Positions 1-5,025 of a stretch of DNA of 16,228 nt are shown here, one piece after another (the stretch's first letter is position 1; the number at the start of each line of letters is the position of its first letter). The position numbers and the translations under genes are program-made. The notes under the pieces were generated by a model. The model was not told the origin of the DNA. It ran no database searches and saw only the letters and a list, made by a program, of their open reading frames with translations. The stretch comes from Solobacterium sp. UBA1761 (GTDB lineage Bacteria; Bacillota_I; Bacilli_A; Erysipelotrichales; Erysipelotrichaceae), in NCBI GenBank assembly GCA_002315565.1, contig DCHD01000052.1, positions 1-16,228 of the forward strand, given 5' to 3'.

Positions 1-692
1 CTATCCTTGTTTCTAACAAGATGCTGACATTATCCGGAACTACTCAGTATCTGGCTCCTATTGCCTTAGCTGCTTATTCATATATGGCTTTAGTACCAGT
101 TATCTTCCCACCTATCATCAGACTCTTCACAACTAAAGAAGAAAGACTGATCAAGATGGAACAGTTAAGAGATGTTTCAAAATCAGAGAAGATCCTCTTC
201 CCTATCATCGTTACTCTTGTTGTAGCATTACTTGTACCAAGTGCTACTCCACTAGTTGGTTGTCTGATGCTTGGTAACCTGATCAAAGAAGTTGGTGTTG
301 TACCAAATCTTCTTACTACATTATCAAATTCATTATTATATATCTGCACAATCTGCTTAGGTCTATCAGTTGGTGCTACTGCTCAGGGTACTACATTCCT
401 GAAGCTTGAAACACTGAAGATCTTCGCACTTGGTATCTTTGCATTCATCATCGCATGTATCTTCGGCTTACTGGCTGGTAAGGTAATGTGCGTTCTGACA
501 AAGAAGAAGGTTAACCCAATGATCGGTGCTGCTGGCGTATCAGCTGTACCAATGGCTGCCAGAGTTGTTCAGAAAGTCGGCCAGAAGGAAGATCCTTCTA
601 ACTTCTTACTGATGCATGCTATGGGACCTAACGTTGCCGGTGTTATCGGTTCAGCTATTGCTGCAGGTATCCTGTTAACTATCTTTGCGTAA
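1..692 (+). CDS. Na+-transporting decarboxylase beta subunit (OadB/GcdB family), 5' truncated
   Basis: This is the C-terminal part (about 230 residues, in frame from base 3) of the membrane beta subunit of a biotin-dependent sodium pump. The family includes oxaloacetate, methylmalonyl-CoA and glutaconyl-CoA decarboxylases. The beta subunit decarboxylates carboxybiotin and exports Na+. The sequence shows several hydrophobic segments, the family-typical run AAYSYMALVPVIFPP near the left edge, GAAGVSAVPMAARVVQ, and a C-terminus containing HAMGPNVAGVIGSAIAAG, all characteristic of OadB/GcdB. The internal ATG at 21 is not the real start, because the reading frame is open to the window edge. The stop codon TAA directly abuts the ATG of a biotin protein ligase, which fits an operon whose enzyme needs biotinylation. 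The substrate cannot be decided from this subunit alone; the alpha and biotin-carrier genes should lie to the left. Confidence 0.93.
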   Translation, partial: ILVSNKMLTLSGTTQYLAPIALAAYSYMALVPVIFPPIIRLFTTKEERLIKMEQLRDVSKSEKILFPIIVTLVVALLVPSATPLVGCLMLGNLIKEVGVVPNLLTTLSNSLLYICTICLGLSVGATAQGTTFLKLETLKIFALGIFAFIIACIFGLLAGKVMCVLTKKKVNPMIGAAGVSAVPMAARVVQKVGQKEDPSNFLLMHAMGPNVAGVIGSAIAAGILLTIFA

Positions 693-1403
693 ATGAAAAC
701 TATCGACTTCGACATTATTGATTCAACAAACACCTACATAAAAAACAATTATCAGTCACTTGATAATATGACATTTGTAAGTGCAAAGAATCAGACAAAT
801 GGAAGAGGCCGTAATCAAAGAATCTGGAAAAGTGAGGACGGAAGAAATCTTCTGTTCTCACTTTTATTATCCAAACAGAAATATATTGAACAGTATAAAG
901 CCATATCAATACTTTCTGCCTATACCGTACTTGAAGTACTTGAAGATTATGGTATCAATGCTTCCATCAAGTGGCCTAATGATGTCTATGTGAATGATTC
1001 GAAGATCTGTGGCATTCTTCTTGAAGCTGTCACAAAAGAAACTGTTGAATGTCTTATTGTTGGCATTGGAATCAACGTCAACCAGAAAGTCTTTGAGGGA
1101 GAATACCTTCATAGACCTACTTCTCTTTCAATAGAACTTAATAAAGATATTGGCCTTGATGAATTCAAACTCAAAGTCTATACCATGCTCGAAAATAACC
1201 TGAATGAGCTTATTAACGGTAAAGACTTCTATGAGGCCGTCAAGAAGGCCGATTATCTTCGCGATAAAGAAGTTTATGCTGTAATAGATAATCTTAAACG
1301 AAGAATCAGAGTCATTGGTATAAACGAAGATTACAGCCTTAAAATTGAATATGACAATATCACAAGAGATATCGAATCCGGAGAAATTACATTTCATCTT
1401 TAA
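693..1403 (+). CDS. birA: Biotin-[acetyl-CoA-carboxylase] ligase, monofunctional (class I BirA)
   Basis: Biotin protein ligase activates biotin to biotinyl-AMP and transfers it to a lysine of a biotin carrier protein. At 236 residues it lacks the N-terminal winged-helix DNA-binding domain of bifunctional BirA, so it is probably not a biotin repressor. Visible motifs are DSTN (10-13), the biotinyl-AMP loop GRGR (37-40), KWPND (93-97), GILLE (107-111) and GIGINVN (124-130), followed by a small C-terminal SH3-like domain. The ATG follows the decarboxylase beta-subunit stop codon with no spacing, so translation is probably coupled and no separate ribosome binding site is evident. The natural target is likely the biotin carrier of that decarboxylase, possibly also acetyl-CoA carboxylase (inference). 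Confidence 0.95.
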   Translation: MKTIDFDIIDSTNTYIKNNYQSLDNMTFVSAKNQTNGRGRNQRIWKSEDGRNLLFSLLLSKQKYIEQYKAISILSAYTVLEVLEDYGINASIKWPNDVYVNDSKICGILLEAVTKETVECLIVGIGINVNQKVFEGEYLHRPTSLSIELNKDIGLDEFKLKVYTMLENNLNELINGKDFYEAVKKADYLRDKEVYAVIDNLKRRIRVIGINEDYSLKIEYDNITRDIESGEITFHL

Positions 1404-1427
1404 GAGATAGATATCTCTTTTTGTTTT
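1402..1427 (+). terminator. Intrinsic terminator after birA
   Basis: A 7-bp A/T-rich stem (AAGAGAT at 1402-1408, ATCTCTT at 1413-1419, 4-base loop) is followed by TTT-G-TTTT. The stem begins inside the birA stop codon. The low GC content of the stem makes termination possibly partial. Confidence 0.7.
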
Positions 1428-1431
1428 CTTG

Positions 1432-1441
1432 TGTGTATAAT
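1432..1441 (+). promoter_or_regulatory. -10 promoter element for the DnaB-like gene
   Basis: A perfect TATAAT lies at 1436-1441, preceded by TGTG. A transcript would start near 1448, about 20 bases before the ATG. A -35 box at normal spacing would fall in the preceding terminator hairpin, and no consensus is seen there. Confidence 0.6.
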
Positions 1442-1467
1442 AAAGAAAAAGCAGGAGATTAAATAAT

Positions 1468-2121
1468 ATGAAAGAAATCAAAACCCTAAACGGCTGCCTT
1501 TCAATTCTGATGGGCAAATCAGGAATGGGAAAATCAACCATTTCCGTCTATGATGCTGTAGGAAATATCCGTGACAACAAATCAATTGCCTATTTCTCAG
1601 TAGAATATCCTCAGTCAATCGTCTATAACAAGCTCATTGACCACTTTGGAATCAAGTGGAAAGAACTGTTCAAATTCAACTGTGTCGATGCTACTTCATA
1701 CAATCTTGATGACATAATTACTGCCATCAGAAAAATAAAACCGGAAATCGTCTATGTTGACTATCTGGATCTGTTAAGAAAGAATACCTATGGTATTGAC
1801 CAGAGTGCTACAGCAGAAGAGAGAATCAAACATTCAAAGATCATCGTAACTGAAATGGCAAAACTGGCAAAAGAACTCAATATCTGTATTGTTCTTCTTT
1901 CTCAGGAAACAGAATCTACCGCATTTGAAGATTCAGTAAATGCCTTAAACAGAATGTCAGAAGACGTTAACGACAAGAACGTCATCAAGATGTTCATCGG
2001 CAGAGAAGGTGTATTCTCAGAGAAGATTACCTGCCAGGATATCTCTCATGTAATCCTTGTTGAAGGATATGATCTGAAACACTATTCCTCAATCAACGTA
2101 CAGGAAATATACAAGTACTAA
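1468..2121 (+). CDS. Orphan DnaB-like / RecA-fold P-loop ATPase
   Basis: This 217-residue protein resembles the RecA-like ATPase core of replicative helicase DnaB but not a whole helicase. Visible motifs are a Walker A loop GKSGMGKST (16-24), an AYFSVEYP segment (41-48) resembling the DnaB 'FSLEM' region, a Walker B strand IVYVDYLDLL (94-103), and an AKELNICIVLLSQ segment (134-146) matching the DnaB 'LAKELxVPVIxLSQ' region. The DnaB N-terminal domain and the primase-linker region are absent, and the protein ends soon after the region where DnaB has its DNA-binding loops and arginine finger. It has a ribosome binding site (AGGAG at 1453-1457) and its own promoter and terminator, so it looks like an intact single-gene unit and not a fragment. 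The function is unknown. A KaiC/RadA-like regulatory ATPase is the main alternative. Confidence 0.8.
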   Translation: MKEIKTLNGCLSILMGKSGMGKSTISVYDAVGNIRDNKSIAYFSVEYPQSIVYNKLIDHFGIKWKELFKFNCVDATSYNLDDIITAIRKIKPEIVYVDYLDLLRKNTYGIDQSATAEERIKHSKIIVTEMAKLAKELNICIVLLSQETESTAFEDSVNALNRMSEDVNDKNVIKMFIGREGVFSEKITCQDISHVILVEGYDLKHYSSINVQEIYKY

Positions 2122-2123
2122 TC

Positions 2124-2146
2124 AATCGGTCATTTGACCGATTTTT
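2124..2146 (+). terminator. Intrinsic terminator after the DnaB-like gene
   Basis: The arms AATCGGTC (2124-2131) and GACCGATT (2136-2143) form a stem with a 4-base loop, followed by a T-run to 2146. It begins two bases after the stop codon. Confidence 0.85.
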
Positions 2147-2170
2147 AATATCCTTGAAGACAAAAAGTAT

Positions 2171-2176
2171 TATAAT
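2171..2176 (+). promoter_or_regulatory. -10 promoter element for the aldolase gene
   Basis: A perfect TATAAT lies 28 bases upstream of the aldolase ATG. TTGAAG at 2154-2159 is -35-like, but the spacer would be only 11 bases, so it is probably not used at standard geometry. Confidence 0.55.
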
Positions 2177-2203
2177 TAAACTGAATAAAAAGGGGGACAT
2201 TTT

Positions 2204-3169
2204 ATGCCATTAGTAACATCTAAAGAAATGTTTGAGAAGGCTTACAAAGGCGGTTACGCTATTGGTGCTTTCAACGTAAACAACATGGAAATCATTCAGG
2301 GTATCACTGAAGCTGCTAAAGAATGCAACGCTCCAGTTATCCTACAGGTATCAAAAGGTGCAAGAGCTTATGCAAACAGAACATACCTGGTAAAACTTGT
2401 TGAAGCTGCAGTTATCGAAACTGGACTTCCAATCGTATTACACTTAGACCACGGTGATTCATTCGAAACATGTAAGTCATGTATCGATGACGGTTTCACT
2501 TCTGTAATGATCGACTGTTCAAGCAAACCATTCGAAGAGAACATTGCTATCACTAAACAGGTTGTTGAATATGCTCACGCTCACGGCGTAGTAGTAGAAG
2601 CTGAATTAGGTACACTGGCTGGTGTAGAAGATGAAGTAGCAGTAAATGCTGAAGATTCATCATACACAAGACCTGAAGACGTAGAAGAATTCGTAAGAAG
2701 AACTGGTTGTGATTCACTTGCTATCGCTATCGGTACATCACACGGTGCATACAAGTTCAAACCTGAACAGTGCACAAGAAACGAAAAAGGTATCCTGGTA
2801 CCACCTCCACTACGTTTCGACATTCTTGAAGAAGTATCTAAGAGACTTCCTGGATTCCCAATCGTATTACACGGTTCTTCATCAGTACCACAGGATTGGG
2901 TAAAGATCATCAACTCTAACGGCGGTCAGATGCCAGATGCAGTTGGTATCCCAGAGGAACAGTTAAGAGAAGCTAGTAAGCTTGCTGTATGTAAGATCAA
3001 CATCGACTCAGACTTAAGACTTGCTATGACAGGTTCAATCAGACAGTTCTTTGCAGAGCATCCTGATAAGTTTGACCCACGTGAATACTTAAAGCCAGCT
3101 AGAGCTAACATCAAGGAACTTGTTAAACATAAGATCGTTGATGTATTAGGCTGCGACAACAAGATCTAA
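2204..3169 (+). CDS. fba: Class II fructose-1,6-bisphosphate aldolase
   Basis: This enzyme cleaves fructose-1,6-bisphosphate to dihydroxyacetone phosphate and glyceraldehyde-3-phosphate in glycolysis and runs in reverse in gluconeogenesis. It acts in the cytoplasm and is Zn-dependent. The 321-residue length fits the Gram-positive FbaA branch. Visible residues include catalytic D82 and zinc ligand H83 in LDHGD, E134 in EAELG, the second zinc ligand H180 in TSHGAYK and the third H223 in VLHGSSSVP. KINIDSDLR follows near 264-272. It has a strong ribosome binding site (AGGGGGA at 2191-2197). Codon choice is narrow (many GTA, AAC and TAC codons), as expected for a highly expressed gene. It forms a single-gene unit with its own -10 element and terminator. 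A tagatose-bisphosphate aldolase is the only close alternative and seems less likely. Confidence 0.96.
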   Translation: MPLVTSKEMFEKAYKGGYAIGAFNVNNMEIIQGITEAAKECNAPVILQVSKGARAYANRTYLVKLVEAAVIETGLPIVLHLDHGDSFETCKSCIDDGFTSVMIDCSSKPFEENIAITKQVVEYAHAHGVVVEAELGTLAGVEDEVAVNAEDSSYTRPEDVEEFVRRTGCDSLAIAIGTSHGAYKFKPEQCTRNEKGILVPPPLRFDILEEVSKRLPGFPIVLHGSSSVPQDWVKIINSNGGQMPDAVGIPEEQLREASKLAVCKINIDSDLRLAMTGSIRQFFAEHPDKFDPREYLKPARANIKELVKHKIVDVLGCDNKI

Positions 3170-3182
3170 TCAAAGTCAACAT

Positions 3183-3210
3183 AAAAGATGTCCACCCGGA
3201 CATCTTTTTT
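3183..3210. terminator. Bidirectional terminator between fba and ispF
   Basis: An 11-bp stem, AAAAGATGTCC (3183-3193) and GGACATCTTTT (3198-3208), encloses the loop ACCC. It has a T-run on the plus strand and, by its A-rich left arm, a U-tract on the minus strand. It starts 13 bases after the fba stop codon and reaches the ispF stop codon at 3209-3211, so it can serve both convergent genes. Confidence 0.9.
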
Positions 3211-3682
3211 ATTTTTCTTCGAGCAATACAACAGCTGTAGCTTCTACACCCTTCATTTCTCCAACAAAGCCAAGGCCTTCTCCCCTTGTCGCTTTGACAT
3301 TGATCTGACTTATATCACAGTGTAGTGCTTCAGCAATGTTCTTTCTCATCGCATCAATATGTGGAGCCATCTTAGGCTTTTCAATCATAATCAGTGAATC
3401 AACATTGCCAATCTTATACCCATGACTATCCATAAGCTCATAAGTCTTTTCAAGAAGAATTAAAGAACTGATATCTTTGTACTGAGGGTCATTATCCGGA
3501 AAATGAGTGCCAATATCTTTTAAACCCATTGCCCCTATAATCGCCTCAATAATGGCGTGTAACAGAGTATCAGCATCTGAGTGACCAAGTAAACCAAGTT
3601 CGCTTTCAATCTTCACGCCACCCAGCACAAGGTCTCTTCCTTCAACCAGTCTATGTATATCTCTTGAATGTCCGATTCTCAT
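3209..3682 (-). CDS. ispF: 2-C-methyl-D-erythritol 2,4-cyclodiphosphate synthase
   Basis: IspF cyclises 4-diphosphocytidyl-2-C-methylerythritol 2-phosphate with release of CMP in the MEP isoprenoid pathway. The 157-residue length is normal. Metal ligands D8 and H10 are in RDIH and H42 is in LLHAI. GHSDAD (33-38) and FPDNDPQYK (61-69) are also family-typical. The C-terminal signature is atypical: it reads KATRGEGLGFVGEMKG, where most members have KATTxExLGFxGRxEG, so the second Thr is replaced by Arg and the Gly-Arg pair by Gly-Glu. The ATG overlaps the stop codon of the upstream HAD gene as ATGA, so translation is coupled. The gene ends at the terminator shared with fba. Confidence 0.93.
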   Translation of the reverse strand: MRIGHSRDIHRLVEGRDLVLGGVKIESELGLLGHSDADTLLHAIIEAIIGAMGLKDIGTHFPDNDPQYKDISSLILLEKTYELMDSHGYKIGNVDSLIMIEKPKMAPHIDAMRKNIAEALHCDISQINVKATRGEGLGFVGEMKGVEATAVVLLEEK

Positions 3683-4302
3683 ATTTCAATCTCCCTTATA
3701 TCATCAACTACACAATCGTGTATCTTCATTAAGTCTTCTTTAAAAGCATGACCTTTGGCCACCAGTATACATTTAACACCCATGGCTTTTGCCGTATCCA
3801 GATCATGTGCTGTATCACCAAGATACAGACAGTCATCCGGATTCTTTCCTTCCATGAACTTCAATCCATTCTCAGTTTTTGAATAAGCGTATATATCATT
3901 TGCCCCGATAATCTCATCCATATATTTAAAAAGGTCAAACTGCTTCAGCTGCTTTTCTAACTGGTCACATCTTGAGGCAGAAAGTACAACATTCCTGATG
4001 CCTTTTTCATGTGCCCTTTTCATCAGATCTTCCACTCCCGGAAATACCGTAATATCTTTTTCCCTTGCCTGATACTGAGCAAACCAGTAGTCACCTATTT
4101 CCTCATAGGAATTCTTCGAGAAATCAAAACCAACTTTACGGTAATATTCTTTAACCGGAAACATAAATACATTCAGATAATCCTCTTTTGAAAGTAATGG
4201 TCTTTCAGGAAGATACTTCTTTATTGTTTCGTTTTCACTGGCAATACAGACATCAACATCGTCAATAATTGTTCCATTGAAATCCCAGATCAGATATTTC
4301 AT
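3679..4302 (-). CDS. HAD-superfamily hydrolase-like protein (Gph-like) with DxN motif I
   Basis: This 207-residue protein has the haloacid dehalogenase fold with a helical cap of the phosphoglycolate-phosphatase type. Motif I is DFNGT (D7, N9) where phosphatases normally have DxDGT, so the nucleophilic Asp is kept but the usual acid/base Asp is Asn. Motif II is VVLSAS with S108, the motif III lysine is K142 in SKTENG, and motif IV is LGDTAHD (161-167). The protein is cytoplasmic and its substrate is unknown. The gene overlaps ispF by four bases, which suggests coupled translation, but no role in isoprenoid synthesis can be assigned. No Shine-Dalgarno sequence is visible in the short gap (4303-4343) after rpoE; a leaderless start or read-through from rpoE is possible. 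Confidence 0.85.
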   Translation of the reverse strand: MKYLIWDFNGTIIDDVDVCIASENETIKKYLPERPLLSKEDYLNVFMFPVKEYYRKVGFDFSKNSYEEIGDYWFAQYQAREKDITVFPGVEDLMKRAHEKGIRNVVLSASRCDQLEKQLKQFDLFKYMDEIIGANDIYAYSKTENGLKFMEGKNPDDCLYLGDTAHDLDTAKAMGVKCILVAKGHAFKEDLMKIHDCVVDDIREIEI

Positions 4303-4320
4303 AAACTAATATTAACACAT

Positions 4321-4347
4321 AAGAAAAAGCCAACAGAGTTGGCTTAA
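4321..4347 (-). terminator. Intrinsic terminator overlapping the rpoE stop codon
   Basis: On the minus strand AAGCCAAC, a TCT loop and GTTGGCTT form an 8-bp stem (4327-4345), followed by TTTTCTT. The 5' arm begins inside the rpoE stop codon. The hairpin sits only about 25 bases before the HAD start codon. Confidence 0.85.
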
Positions 4348-4676
4348 TAGTAATCCTCAGAATTGGAAGCGGCAAGAGGAGATTCCTCTTCTTCATCATT
4401 GATGTCCTTTTCTTCCTCTTCGTCATCCTCTACTTCGATTTCCGCAATATCGACATGAGTTTCATCGAATGTTCTTCTTGACTTAAGATCCCATCTGTTA
4501 TCTTTTAAAGAAACAAATCTTGAATCAAGTGACAGGTCATTATAGAACTGTCCGATCTTGTCATTTGATACACCAGCTTCCTTGGAAACATATTCCCAAA
4601 GCTTTGAAAACTGAATAGTTACCTTTCTATTGGAAATGATATCGTATGCGATATCTGTCATTGATTTAGTACTCAT
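4344..4676 (-). CDS. rpoE: DNA-directed RNA polymerase delta subunit
   Basis: Delta is a Firmicutes-specific RNA polymerase subunit that improves transcriptional specificity and recycling. The 110-residue protein has the expected two parts: an N-terminal HARE-HTH domain (about residues 5-75, including SKLWEYVSKEAG and the segment ending DNRWDLKSRR) and a strongly acidic disordered tail (about 79-110, with runs such as EVEDDEEEEKDINDEEEE). It is shorter than the ~170-residue Bacillus subtilis protein because the acidic tail is shorter. A ribosome binding site (TTTGGAG, minus strand at about 4684-4690) precedes the ATG. The gene lies downstream of a tRNA-Arg gene and has its own promoter candidate. 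Confidence 0.92.
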   Translation of the reverse strand: MSTKSMTDIAYDIISNRKVTIQFSKLWEYVSKEAGVSNDKIGQFYNDLSLDSRFVSLKDNRWDLKSRRTFDETHVDIAEIEVEDDEEEEKDINDEEEESPLAASNSEDYY

Positions 4677-4715
4677 AATGTTACTCCAAAATCCTGTTTA
4701 TTTAATTGCATATAA

Positions 4716-4743
4716 ATATTATCATTTATCAAATATATTGCAA
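4716..4743 (-). promoter_or_regulatory. Candidate rpoE promoter
   Basis: On the minus strand TTGCAA (4738-4743) and TAATAT (4716-4721) are separated by 16 bases, placing a start about 35 bases before the rpoE ATG. The surrounding sequence is very AT-rich, so the exact boxes are uncertain. Confidence 0.45.
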
Positions 4744-4772
4744 TACCTTTTTAAAGATATTTAATTTCAATA

Positions 4773-4847
4773 TGGCGGCCCCAACAGGAATCGAACCTGT
4801 ATCTATCCCTTAGGAGGGGACTATTATATCCATTAGACTATGGGGCC
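4773..4847 (-). tRNA. tRNA-Arg (anticodon CCU)
   Basis: The gene reads on the minus strand with a perfect 7-bp acceptor stem (GGCCCCA with TGGGGCC), discriminator G and encoded CCA (4773-4775). The anticodon arm is GTCCC-CTCCTAA-GGGAT, giving anticodon CCU for AGG codons. The T arm is ACAGG-TTCGATT-CCTGT. The variable loop is four bases and the total is 75 bases including CCA, the same compact layout as E. coli argW. The D stem is weak: GTCT faces TAAT, so only two of four positions can pair. It decodes a rare-type arginine codon. Confidence 0.93.
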
Positions 4848-4855
4848 ACGAAACT

Positions 4856-4865
4856 ATTATACACA
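4856..4865 (-). promoter_or_regulatory. -10 promoter element for tRNA-Arg
   Basis: On the minus strand TGTGTATAAT spans 4865-4856, with the TATAAT nine bases upstream of the tRNA 5' end. The expected -35 region falls in the adjoining terminator hairpin and has no clear consensus. Confidence 0.6.
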
Positions 4866-4870
4866 ATAAA

Positions 4871-4906
4871 GAAAAAAGAAATAGGTCTTAACCTATTTCT
4901 TTTATT
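4871..4906. terminator. Bidirectional terminator ending the six-gene surface operon
   Basis: A 13-bp stem, AAAAGAAATAGGT (4874-4886) and ACCTATTTCTTTT (4891-4903), has a 4-base loop and T-runs on both strands. On the minus strand it lies about 120 bases after the giant gene's stop codon and separates the operon from the tRNA promoter. Confidence 0.9.
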
Positions 4907-5025
4907 TCCAAGAAGAATTTAAAATGAAAAAACTTTATACTTAAATACTACATTGTCAATGTGATAGTTTTGTGTAAATAAATAATTTTTTTACATTTTT
5001 TTGAAATATTTTTCATTAATACAGA
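4907..5025. other. AT-rich 3' untranslated spacer of the giant gene
   Basis: No gene is seen here. It contains the odd-length palindrome ACATTGTCAATGT (4950-4962), which on the minus strand also provides a TTGACA box with a TATAAA 14 bases further on (4934-4939). That spacing is too short for a confident promoter. No anchor or continuation of the giant reading frame is present in this stretch. Confidence 0.5.

Noticed and set aside
1468..2121. The DnaB-like gene as the replicative helicase dnaB/dnaC.
   Set aside because: It is less than half the length of DnaB and lacks the N-terminal domain.
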